A stretch of DNA of 7,144 bases, from the NCBI GenBank assembly GCA_004553595.1, contig SFKZ01000042.1:1-7144 (forward strand). Direction: 5' to 3'. This document shows, in pieces, positions 1 to 5,373 of the stretch. Source of the stretch: Methanobrevibacter ruminantium (GTDB lineage Archaea; Methanobacteriota; Methanobacteria; Methanobacteriales; Methanobacteriaceae). Position numbers and translations under genes: made by a program. Every line of letters starts with the position of its first letter. The stretch's first letter is position 1. The notes beneath the pieces are model-generated. The model saw only the letters and a list, made by a program, of their open reading frames with translations, was not told where the DNA came from and ran no database searches.

Positions 1-100
1 CCCGCTGGTTGGTAATGCCGATGGCGGCAATGTCGGCAGCCGAGACACCGATCTGGTTCATGGCCGAGAGGGCCACGCCCAGCTGGGTGGTCCAGATCAT
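1..100 (-). pseudogene. glpK: Glycerol kinase fragment (FGGY family), N-terminus missing, cut by window edge
   Basis: Read on the minus strand from position 100 to 1, this encodes 33 residues beginning MIWTTQLGVALSAMNQIG and ending with AAIGITNQR, the FGGY glycerol kinase signature that normally lies about 50-85 residues into GlpK (compare EIW...IAAIGITNQRET in the family). Glycerol kinase phosphorylates glycerol to glycerol 3-phosphate with ATP in the cytoplasm. The first 50 or so residues, including the nucleotide-binding DxGTT loop, are absent: two codons before the first ATG there is an in-frame TAA (104-106), and the upstream sequence turns AT-rich. About 64% of these bases are G or C, and 29 of 33 codons end in G or C, quite unlike the rest of the window. 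I infer a 5'-truncated, transferred or deletion-joined gene piece; how far it continues beyond the window cannot be seen. Confidence 0.75.
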
Positions 101-130
101 GATTTAACTAGCACCACGCGTAAGTTAATA

Positions 131-174
131 TATCTTTAACGATACTTGCATAAATAAAAGTACCAATAAAGATA
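131..174. repeat. Nested inverted repeat beside the composition break
   Basis: TATCTTTA at 131-138 pairs with TAAAGATA at 167-174, and inside it TACTT at 143-147 pairs with AAGTA at 158-162. The result is an AT-rich two-tier hairpin about 30 bp from the end of the glycerol kinase fragment. No T-tract follows on either strand, so it is not a clear terminator. It could be a remnant end of a mobile element, but no transposase for it is present here. Confidence 0.4.
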
Positions 175-216
175 CATGTGTGTCTAACAGAGCATGTTGT
201 TACTAAATCCTTATAG

Positions 217-250
217 AAAAAGAAAAAGATCGAATCAAAAAGATTCGATC
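217..250 (-). terminator. Rho-independent terminator of the T5orf172 gene remnant
   Basis: Read on the minus strand, a perfect 9-bp stem (GATCGAATC at 228-236 with GATTCGATC at 242-250) closes a 5-nt loop. It is followed by T5-C-T5, the complement of the A-run at 217-227. It starts 8 bp after the TGA of the minus-strand gene ending at 258, so it is that gene's own terminator and shows that the 3' end of the gene is intact. Confidence 0.85.
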
Positions 251-257
251 AGCAATA

Positions 258-485
258 TCATAGGTCCATTTGGAGCTTACTGATAATTTTAGACACCAGA
301 TTGTTAATTGTGTTTAAGTTCACAATAAACCATTCACGGGGATGTATTATTTTTCCGTTTCCTGCTTTAATATCAACATCTAAACGATATTGAGCTAATG
401 CATGATGTAATGCCGTTTCTAAAGCTTCTGGATTAAGATTAATAACCTGATATTCAGCCACCACTTTAACAGGGCCATATAAATA
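258..485 (-). pseudogene. C-terminal fragment of a T5orf172/MUG113 (GIY-YIG-like) nuclease, cut by an IS
   Basis: The frame encodes about 76 residues: YLYGPVKVVAEYQVINLNP, then LHHALAQYRLDVDI and HPREWFIVNL. This pattern (aPVkVV..y...NP..lE..LHh.f...RLD....PREWF.V) is the C-terminal half of the T5orf172/MUG113 domain, a GIY-YIG-related module found in phage and mobile-element proteins and thought to be an endonuclease. The N-terminal part with the GIY-YIG-like catalytic segment is missing because the IS150-type end begins at 486; the frame runs into the IS and stops at 513-515. A GTG at 462-464 is only a chance start. The stop codon (258-260) and terminator are intact, so it is the undamaged 3' end of a gene interrupted or deleted on its 5' side. 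Family call fairly sure; function not active in this form. Confidence 0.65.
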
Positions 486-1268
486 TGTAGTGACCCAAGA
501 AAATTGGACACTTTATTGATATTAAGCTACTACGGATTGATTCCGATATTGTATTGGAGTCAGTCCTTTTAGTTTTTCCTTTGTTCTTTCTGTATTGTAA
601 TAGTGAATGTATTTGATGATTGCTTGCTCAAGTTCATCAAGATTAGCGTAAGTAGACTCTTTACCGTAGAACATTTCTCTTTTTAGAATGCCAAAGAACC
701 CTTCCATTAGGCCATCATCTGGAGAACAACCTTTACGAGACATGCTTTGTTCAATACCATGCTTAATTAAAGCTTGTTGGTATTCCCTGTGTTGATATTG
801 CCAACCACGATCACTATGGAAAATTAAACCATTAAGTGCTGGATTGTCTTTGAAAGCATCATCTAGCATTGTCATAACCTGTTTTAAATTAGGGCTGCGT
901 GAGATATTGAAAGCTACGATATCACGTCCACAGCCATCAATAATTGGTGAGAGATACAATTTCTTACTTCTAAGATTAAATTCAGTGATATCTGTGTACC
1001 ATAGCCGATTAGGTCTAATACTAAAAAATTGTCGTTTAACTAAATCTGGTTTGATTCTATCCCTTTCTTCGCCCTTGTAGCTGTAATATTTTCTTTTACT
1101 CTTAATTGAATAGCCAAATAGCTTAAACTTGCGCATTAAACGACTGACTGTTTTACTATTAACTTTAAACCCTTCATTGTGTAAATGATCTGTAACCACA
1201 CGGTAACCAGGAGCAACGTATCTGCTAGCAATTTCCGTGTAGATAGCTTTAATACGTTCAATCATATC
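486..1268 (-). mobile_element. Truncated IS3-family (IS150 group) insertion sequence
   Basis: One terminus is visible at 486-512: TGTAGTGACCCAAGAAAATT followed by GGACA closely resembles IS150-group ends (TGTACTGACCCCAAAAAGTT followed by GGACA). Adjoining it is the C-terminal part of the OrfB transposase. The other end of the element is missing. OrfA (the helix-turn-helix protein, usually 150-170 residues) and the first several dozen residues of OrfB are gone, and the sequence passes straight into a foreign reading frame at about 1266-1275. No second inverted repeat or target duplication can be found, so this is a dead relic left by a deletion or recombination. Confidence 0.8.
522..1265 (-). 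pseudogene. IS150-type transposase OrfB, 5'-truncated (DDE integrase core intact)
   Basis: 247 residues of an IS3-family OrfB, the strand-transferring half of the OrfAB transposase. The rve integrase core has all three catalytic acids: D92 (WYTDITEF), D152 (HSDRGWQY) and E188 (MEGFFGILKRE), with the 35-residue D-E spacing typical of the family, followed by the YxxYYNxxRxxxKLKGLTPxxYR signature at about 219-241. The N-terminal HTH_21-like segment survives only partly (IKAIYTEI...GYRVVTDHL). Full OrfB proteins are roughly 280-300 residues. In the frame above the first ATG there is a TAG after three codons (1275-1277), and OrfA is absent. Without OrfA or the OrfAB frameshift the protein should not transpose the element. 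Confidence 0.85.
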
Positions 1269-1705
1269 ATGATGCTACGAGTGCATACATTGCAGCAAAA
1301 TATTTTACCAAGAAATACAATGATATGTCATACCTCACTGTTTACCGTGTAAATCACAAGATTAAAGCATTATCCGATGATATGCAAAATACAGACGATG
1401 GTATGTGGTACGGTAAAGGCGACATTATTCTTGTAAATAACTTTAGTCTTTGGAATCACGACAAGTATGTAGATACCATTAGTCCGATGCAAGACGGCAA
1501 GCACAATGCTGATAAATGGTTTGCACCAGATGGATCAGGTATCGGTGGCGAGCTTAAGCCTAGCGACTTTAATAAATATTGTTCTAAGGCTGGGAAGAAT
1601 GTAAGATACTTATTAAATCGTGGTGAGGATTGGTACACTAACTCAAGTCTTGCACGTGGTGGTATGTATCATAAAGGTCACTTTTACAAGGTTTACTCAA
1701 GATAA
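1269..1705 (+). pseudogene. 3' part of an unrecognised gene, start lost at the IS junction
   Basis: I do not recognise this protein. The frame is open from 1253, so it runs out of the IS remnant: the residues HDATSAYIAAKYFTKKYN precede the first ATG (1325) and read like natural protein, not IS antisense. No Shine-Dalgarno lies before 1325 (CAAGAAATACA), so the ATG is probably internal. From it come 126 residues rich in Tyr, Gly, Asp and Asn, with no obvious membrane segment and two Cys-free ends; the tail LARGGMYHKGHFYKVYSR is basic and aromatic, as in some wall-associated or phage-lysin-like lactobacillar proteins, but that is only an impression. The stop (TAA, 1703-1705) looks native. I infer a gene whose 5' part was removed by the event that also truncated the IS. 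Confidence 0.5.
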
Positions 1706-1810
1706 TATTCAATAATTTAGAACCAAATAACGTTTAAAGTTACTTGGCTTATTTTTTACTTCTATGGTCATATTTGATTAATTATTAATATGTCTAAATA
1801 AATTTGTCCG

Positions 1811-1831
1811 TAGAATTGCGATCTCAGTATC
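1811..1831 (+). repeat. Direct repeat copy 1 flanking the recombinase gene
   Basis: TAGAATTGCGATCTCAGTAT plus C. It matches the copy at 3184-3204 at 19 of 21 positions in the same orientation. It lies 306 bp upstream of the recombinase start. Similarity fades on both sides, so the repeat is a short defined unit. A recombination or regulatory site is plausible; nothing in the sequence proves either. Confidence 0.65.
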
Positions 1832-1983
1832 CCTAAGTTGAATATTTATAATTTATGTAAATTAAAACATTAAAATTATTGATTTCTATAAAATCAGTCC
1901 ATTTCTATGAGACACATTTTCTGTTTGCTGATTACGAAAATTTAGAAGTCATAAATTTAAAAGAGAGTTTTTAACGATTAATT

Positions 1984-2018
1984 TTTAGAATCTGAAGTTG
2001 AGAATTCTCTTTTTTTGT
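1984..2018 (+). terminator. Possible weak intrinsic terminator
   Basis: AGAATCT at 1987-1993 can pair with AGAATTCT at 2001-2008 (7 pairs, one bulged A, 7-nt loop) followed by CTTTTTTTTG. The stem is AT-rich, so it would be weak. It sits about 290 bp beyond the 1269-1705 gene remnant and before the recombinase promoter, and would insulate the recombinase from upstream transcription. Confidence 0.35.
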
Positions 2019-2050
2019 TTTGCTGAAAAACTTAGAAAAAAATGCTCAAT

Positions 2051-2074
2051 GTCCACAAACTAGCGTTAGCGGAC
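2051..2074. repeat. Imperfect inverted repeat overlapping the recombinase promoter
   Basis: GTCCACAAAC (2051-2060) and GTTAGCGGAC (2065-2074) are inverted 10-bp arms matching at 8 of 10 positions, separated by TAGC. The right arm covers the expected -35 position of the recombinase promoter. Possible roles are a core site for the recombinase, an operator for autoregulation, or both, as in other self-regulated tyrosine recombinases; this is inference. Confidence 0.5.
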
Positions 2075-2094
2075 TTTCAAATTTAGTGTAAAAT
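2066..2094 (+). promoter_or_regulatory. Candidate promoter of the tyrosine recombinase gene
   Basis: A -10 box TAAAAT lies at 2089-2094, and 17 bp upstream is TTAGCG (2066-2071), a poor -35. A transcript from here would have a leader of roughly 35 nt. The poor -35 lying inside an inverted repeat suggests regulated rather than constitutive expression. Confidence 0.4.
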
Positions 2095-2137
2095 GAAGTT
2101 AACAAACAAAATTTTAAGTAGAAATTAGGGATGCAAG

Positions 2138-3124
2138 ATGGCAAAAGATGAATTAGAAAAAATAGATATAAATCCAAATTTTCAAAAAAATGCTTTAACT
2201 AAGCAGCTTGTTTTGAAACAAAACAACTTGGAGGATTTGTTCAAACAATTTATCATCTTCATTGATGCAACCCCAAATACGATTCGGACATATCGTGGCT
2301 CTCTAAAACAATGGTTTCTCTATTTGAGAGAAAACCAGATTGTGCAACCTACTGCCGAAACTGTTAGACAATATCGTGATTACTTACAGGAAAATGGTAA
2401 AAAGCCTACTACGGTTAAAAATTATATTATTGCTGTTAAGCGATTTTTTGCTTGGACTGAAGAAGCTGGCTTCTACCCTAACATTGCCAAATATGTTAAG
2501 AGTGGCCATCTTAGTAAAAACTTTAAGAAGGACTACTTAACAAGCAGTCAAGCTAAAAAAATTTTGGATGAGATCGACCGTTCTACCCTTAAGGGCAAAA
2601 GGGATTATGCCATGCTGGTCACTATGTTGACGATGGGTTTAAGAACGATTGAAATTACGCGTGCCAATATTGAAGATATCCGTACCAAAGGGGATGCGAC
2701 TGTCTTGTATGTTCAGGGTAAAGGTCATGAAGAAAAGGATGACTTGATTAGAATGCCCTACCACGTCGAAGCAGCCATCAGAGATTATCTTAGCATTAGA
2801 AATATTGCGAATCCGAGTGCACCCTTGTTTATCAGTACCAGTAACCACAACCACAATGGGCGCATGACTACTCGTTCAATCAGACGAATTGTTAAGACAG
2901 CTTTCATTTCCGCTGGTTTCAACAGTCCTCGTTTAACTGCCCACTCCACTAGGCACACCGCTGCCACTTTGAGTCTATTAAATGGTGCCACCCTTCAGCA
3001 AACTCAAGAATTGTTGCGTCATAAGAATATCGGCACTACTGAAATCTATGCCCATAATATTGATGCCACGACTAATCCGGCTGCTACAGACGTAGAAAAA
3101 GCTATTTTTGGCACGACCATATAA
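2138..3124 (+). CDS. Tyrosine recombinase/integrase
   Basis: Complete 328-residue site-specific recombinase that cuts and rejoins DNA through a 3'-phosphotyrosine. An N-terminal SAM-like core-binding domain spans about residues 28-118 (TPNTIRTYRGSLKQWFLYL, then TTVKNYIIAVKRFFAW); the catalytic domain follows at about 134-310. All active-site residues can be placed: R169 (GLRTIEI), K195 (QGKG), H269 and R272 (HSTRHTAA), H295 (LLRHKNIG) and Y304 (EIYAH). The start at 2138 has a modest AGGG seven bases upstream; an ATG at 2131 is out of frame. It stands alone, with no excisionase, phage or conjugation genes nearby, so it is a solitary XerC/D-like or plasmid/transposon-type recombinase rather than a recognisable prophage integrase. 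A 21-bp direct repeat lies on either side, and an inverted repeat overlaps its promoter. Substrate and biological role are unknown. Confidence 0.92.
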   Translation: MAKDELEKIDINPNFQKNALTKQLVLKQNNLEDLFKQFIIFIDATPNTIRTYRGSLKQWFLYLRENQIVQPTAETVRQYRDYLQENGKKPTTVKNYIIAVKRFFAWTEEAGFYPNIAKYVKSGHLSKNFKKDYLTSSQAKKILDEIDRSTLKGKRDYAMLVTMLTMGLRTIEITRANIEDIRTKGDATVLYVQGKGHEEKDDLIRMPYHVEAAIRDYLSIRNIANPSAPLFISTSNHNHNGRMTTRSIRRIVKTAFISAGFNSPRLTAHSTRHTAATLSLLNGATLQQTQELLRHKNIGTTEIYAHNIDATTNPAATDVEKAIFGTTI

Positions 3125-3183
3125 TAAGGAAGAAACTAGAAAAGAAATGATTAGTTATTAGTATTTCAGAACGAAAAAGGTCT

Positions 3184-3204
3184 TAGAATTGCGTTCTCAG
3201 CATC
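3184..3204 (+). repeat. Direct repeat copy 2 flanking the recombinase gene
   Basis: Same 21-bp unit as 1811-1831, differing at two positions; shared core GAATTGCGWTCTCAGY. It starts 60 bp after the recombinase stop codon. This copy contains AGAA-N5-TTCT, a small dyad that is less perfect in copy 1. Confidence 0.65.
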
Positions 3205-3279
3205 AACTTTGTCTTATTATCACTTATATATTTATTTGCGTAAGTTTTAAAGTGTCTTTATAATCAAAATAGTGATAAA

Positions 3280-3300
3280 TGTGAGTTTATGAAATTCACA
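3280..3300. repeat. Imperfect 21-bp palindrome between recombinase gene and terminator
   Basis: TGTGA at 3280-3284 pairs with TCACA at 3296-3300, and TTT with AAA inside, giving 8 of 9 possible pairs with a short centre. It has no T-tract and lies just before the strong terminator at 3312-3353. It may be a protein-binding dyad or part of the transcript 3' end. Confidence 0.3.
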
Positions 3301-3311
3301 AAAAGTATATG

Positions 3312-3353
3312 AAAAAGTCGTTACTCTAAAGATCAAATGAGTAACGACTTTTT
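3312..3353. terminator. Strong bidirectional terminator
   Basis: AAAAAGTCGTTACTC (3312-3326) and GAGTAACGACTTTTT (3339-3353) form a perfect 15-bp stem with a 12-nt loop; the A-run and T-run supply a U-tract in both directions. It can end the recombinase transcript on the plus strand and, from the other side, the minus-strand SLAP gene whose stop is at 3370-3372. Confidence 0.92.
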
Positions 3354-3369
3354 ATTATCCATTAAAAAC

Positions 3370-3868
3370 CTAACATATTTTAAGACTTGCTGATTTTTGA
3401 TTGCTGTAGCCTACCACATCAGATGCTTTTACAAACAAATTATCGTAGCTTACCTTGTAAAACATCTCATGTCCCAATGTGTATGCTCCCAAAGCATAGT
3501 AAGTTTCACCTTTGGTTAAAGGCTCATAATCTGTACGTTTGCCGTGCGAACTGTAAAGTGGGGCTTTTCTTAGCCATTTTGATAGTCTCGTTGCTACGGT
3601 TAATCACGGCATTTCTTTTTAGTACGTATCTGTTTCTGCCAAATTTTAAATATCTTTTACCCTTAATTTGATAAATGCCATGATACATGCGTGAAGTACC
3701 AGCTTTAGCATTTTTAGCAACTTTCTTTCCATGTCTGTTAACCACTTTAGAGTTCTTAGCCAAAGTGTAATAAGTGTAGGCTGCATTAATCTTATCTGTT
3801 TTACCAGCCAACAACAAGCCTGAGCATAGGCCCAGCGTAGTCCCCATCTTAATCAACGTTTTTTTGAA
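3370..3868 (-). pseudogene. Secreted two-repeat SLAP-domain protein, frameshifted and start-less
   Basis: The minus strand encodes a small secreted cell-wall protein in two frames. Frame 1 (3868 to about 3565) gives KKTLIKMGTTLGLCSGLLLA, a signal peptide with likely cleavage near INA-AYT, then a SLAP repeat: YTLAKNSKVVNRHGKKVAKN, KAGTSRMYHGIYQIKGKRYL and FGRNRYV. It would run into a TGA at 3524-3526. Frame 2 (about 3567 to 3370) supplies a second SLAP repeat: APLYSSHGKRTDYEPLTKGE, YYALG, EMFYKV, NLFVKASDV. The frames join at the T-run 3565-3568 on the plus strand; removing one base restores KKAPLY, so a one-base insertion is the likely cause. The codon where MKKTLIKM would start is TTC; only TTG (3856) or ATG (3847) remain, without a Shine-Dalgarno. 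SLAP repeats attach proteins to wall polymers in Lactobacillus. Repaired length would be about 165 residues. Confidence 0.75.
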
Positions 3869-3967
3869 TTACATATTTAGGGTAATAGGCTAATGATACA
3901 TACTAGCCAATCACGATGACTTAATGTAGTGCTGAGAGAAGCATTCTACGGCATATTTTTTACATTC

Positions 3968-3984
3968 TGATTAATAATTAATCA
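3968..3984. repeat. Perfect 17-bp palindrome, possible operator
   Basis: TGATTAAT-A-ATTAATCA, an exact odd-centred dyad, in the 205-bp gap between the MarR gene (stop at 4073) and the SLAP pseudogene. Its size fits the sites bound by MarR-type dimers and it lies on the promoter side of the SLAP gene, but AT-rich dyads also occur by chance. Confidence 0.35.
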
Positions 3985-4072
3985 ACTAGTTCTTAGAATA
4001 TCAATTTATCAAATGCTCAAAATTAGAGAGAAAAAGCCAATTTTTTCAGTCTGCTTTATTCAAAAAATAACC

Positions 4073-4510
4073 TTAATGTGAATTCAAAAACTCATCTAAG
4101 TTCTTAAAAGCGTGGTAAATAGTTTGTAATTCGTTCTCATCTAAATTTTGCAAAAAGCTCTTAACCATGCGGTTATGATAAGCATGATATGCACGGCACA
4201 CTACTCTGCCCCGCATCGTTAATTTCAAATGAACGACGCGGCGATCTTGTTGACCACGAATCCGTTCAACATAGCCTTTTCTAACTAGACGATCCACAGT
4301 TACGGTCATTGTAGCCCGTATTAAATGCAATTTCTCTGCTACTTGTGAAGTGGTGGGATGTTCATACATAGTAATGGCATCAAGAGCATGCAATTCTTTG
4401 GGAGTAAGATCATTAAAACGACTTTTCTTTAATTCTTCTTCTTCAATTCGCTGAATTCCATAGTATGCATGATACAAAGCATCATTAATTTCCTGGTATA
4501 AGTTATTCAT
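4073..4510 (-). CDS. MarR-family transcriptional regulator, FabT-like
   Basis: 145 residues, the usual length for the family. The winged helix-turn-helix spans about residues 35-105, with recognition helix near HLIRATMTVTVDRLVRKGY and a wing carrying the conserved D89-R90-R91 (RGQQDRRVVHL). Flanking helices (1-30 and 105-145) would form the dimer interface. The pattern SRF-D---KE-H--D, the helix pair TSQVAEKL and the segment RKGYVERIRGQQDRRVVHL follow FabT of streptococci, which represses fatty-acid synthesis genes with acyl-ACP as co-repressor. In its standard context fabT heads a fab gene cluster; here no fab gene follows, only non-coding DNA and the SLAP pseudogene, so it may be a paralogue with another target. 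The ATG at 4510 has AGGGA six bases upstream. It faces away from the Rgg/MFS run, an arrangement common for regulators of a divergent transporter. FabT orthology is inference. Confidence 0.85.
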   Translation of the reverse strand: MNNLYQEINDALYHAYYGIQRIEEEELKKSRFNDLTPKELHALDAITMYEHPTTSQVAEKLHLIRATMTVTVDRLVRKGYVERIRGQQDRRVVHLKLTMRGRVVCRAYHAYHNRMVKSFLQNLDENELQTIYHAFKNLDEFLNSH

Positions 4511-4572
4511 AAAGATTCCCTGTTCTTTAGTTATGTTCTCAGTAATAATAATAGCATTTTATGAATATAACT
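4501..4572. repeat. Split inverted repeat around the marR promoter region
   Basis: AGTTATTCATAAA (4501-4513, covering the marR start codon) is the inverse of TTTATGAATATAACT (4558-4572) apart from a two-base insertion, with 44 bases between. It could be paired operator half-sites for autoregulation; chance is not excluded in such AT-rich DNA. Confidence 0.3.
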
Positions 4573-4596
4573 ACATATCTCAGATTTGTTATTATG

Positions 4597-4602
4597 TATA
4601 AT
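4597..4602 (+). promoter_or_regulatory. Candidate -10 box for the Rgg-like gene
   Basis: A consensus TATAAT at 4597-4602 lies 48 bp before the Shine-Dalgarno run AAGAAGG (4643-4649). No good -35 is found 16-18 bp upstream, so an activator may be required. Its presence shows that the HTH-less Rgg gene could be transcribed on its own. Confidence 0.4.
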
Positions 4603-4656
4603 AAATATTTCTTATTAAATCATCCCTGATAAAATATCGAAAAAGAAGGTATGTCA

Positions 4657-5325
4657 ATGAATATGAAACTTGGAGAATATCTAGATATAAATCAATTGAT
4701 TCAAACTTTTCAAAATAATACACAAATAAAACAAACTGTATTAGAAACTTTAGCTCAAGCCTTTTACGATAGAGATTTAACGAAGATCAAGAAAATAAAA
4801 GACTATTTAAAACGAAATAGCCTTGATAATTCATTATTACTTAGAACAGAATTGATTATTTTGACTTTAGAAAATAAAGATATTTCGCATAATAAAAATC
4901 TTGAAAGACAATTTTCAGAAGAATTAAACAAGTTTGACGATTGGACAAATGACAAAGTATTTCTTCAATTATTCGGAAGTTCAATGTTAATTTTCGATAT
5001 GGATAGATTAAACATTTATATGAACAAGATTTTGAGTGAGTATACCAACAAAATTTACTCCCTTTCATTTGAAGATCAAAGAAGAATTGCAGGTATTTGT
5101 ATAAACTATTTAAATCGCTGTTATTCAAAGAAGAATTTAGTCTTGGTTAATAAATCTATTAATCTTTTAAATCAATTGGCACGAAACCCAGATTTATTAA
5201 TGTATCGGTTGCTAGGAAAATACTTTAAATATTTGTTTAATAATGAAAATGCAAAAAAGGATCAAATATTAGATCTTCTAAAAGTTGCAGGATATGAAAA
5301 ATTTACTATAAATCTGGCTAAGTAA
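4657..5325 (+). CDS. Rgg/GadR/MutR-family protein lacking the HTH domain
   Basis: 222 residues, nearly all alpha-helical, resembling the C-terminal peptide-sensing repeat domain of Rgg regulators: MKLGEYLDINQLIQTFQNN aligns with the linker after the HTH, and FDDWTNDKVFLQLFGSSMLI, the ICINYLNRCY helix and LLGKYFKYLFNN follow the Rgg C-terminal helix pattern. Rgg proteins are usually 280-290 residues, with about 60 residues of helix-turn-helix first; here that part is absent. The frame is closed by TAA at 4630-4632, and no HTH remnant appears in the 140 bp upstream. The ATG at 4657 is preferred over 4651 because AAGAAGG (4643-4649) sits 7 bases before the former and only 1 base before the latter. 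The gene is extremely AT-rich (24% G+C in 120 bases sampled). It could bind peptide pheromone and dimerise with an intact Rgg elsewhere, acting as a decoy or dominant-negative partner, or be a decaying relic. No Rgg-type quorum peptide with a ribosome site was found beside it. Confidence 0.6.
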   Translation: MNMKLGEYLDINQLIQTFQNNTQIKQTVLETLAQAFYDRDLTKIKKIKDYLKRNSLDNSLLLRTELIILTLENKDISHNKNLERQFSEELNKFDDWTNDKVFLQLFGSSMLIFDMDRLNIYMNKILSEYTNKIYSLSFEDQRRIAGICINYLNRCYSKKNLVLVNKSINLLNQLARNPDLLMYRLLGKYFKYLFNNENAKKDQILDLLKVAGYEKFTINLAK

Positions 5326-5351
5326 TAAAATTTGCAAATTTGCAAATTTTA
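5326..5351. promoter_or_regulatory. Perfect 26-bp palindrome, possible operator or hairpin
   Basis: Directly after the Rgg stop codon, 26 bases read identically on both strands. The centre holds two overlapping TTTGCAAA dyads (5331-5338 and 5338-5345). It lies 23 bp before a TATAAT box at 5374-5379, so a protein bound here would sit around -47 of the next transcript, a normal place for an activator. It could also fold as a hairpin ending the Rgg mRNA, but no T-tract of usual quality follows. Confidence 0.55.
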
Positions 5352-5373
5352 AATTTATTTGTTATTTAAATTT

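Larger units (their letters stand above)
1706..2137. other. 432-bp gene-free AT-rich stretch before the recombinase
   Basis: No credible coding frame; the longest plus-strand start-to-stop runs are about a dozen codons and lack ribosome binding sites. It contains one copy of the direct repeat (1811-1831), a possible terminator (1984-2018), an inverted repeat (2051-2074) and the recombinase promoter, each listed separately. The rest shows no structure I can support. Confidence 0.6.

Noticed and set aside
844..1080. 78-codon plus-strand frame inside the transposase
   Set aside because: Antisense shadow of OrfB, which has all DDE motifs on the other strand; no family resemblance.
1906..1944. 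12-codon frame MRHIFCLLITKI
   Set aside because: Too short, no ribosome site, within non-coding AT-rich DNA.
1706..2137. Possible CRISPR array or attachment-site cluster
   Set aside because: Only a single spaced repeat copy per side of the recombinase and no regular spacer pattern; no cas genes in the window.
2639..2991. Two overlapping minus-strand frames of about 70 codons
   Set aside because: Antisense to the catalytic domain of the recombinase; no ribosome sites or domain similarity.
3387..3671. 94-codon plus-strand frame with hydrophobic segments
   Set aside because: Antisense to the two SLAP repeats, which are clearly recognisable on the minus strand and explain the sequence.
4021..4072. 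Possible terminator of the marR gene on the minus strand
   Set aside because: Only an A/T-run pairing (ATTTTTT with AAAAAAT) with a long loop; no convincing GC-containing stem.
4533..4601. 22-codon hydrophobic peptide (starts MFSVIIIAFYEYNY) upstream of the Rgg-like gene, considered as an Rgg pheromone
   Set aside because: No Shine-Dalgarno; it overlaps the marR leader and the -10 box of the Rgg gene, and lacks the acidic-plus-isoleucine tail of known Rgg pheromones.
4856..5128. 90-codon minus-strand frame
   Set aside because: Antisense to the Rgg-like gene; AT-rich codons, no start signals.
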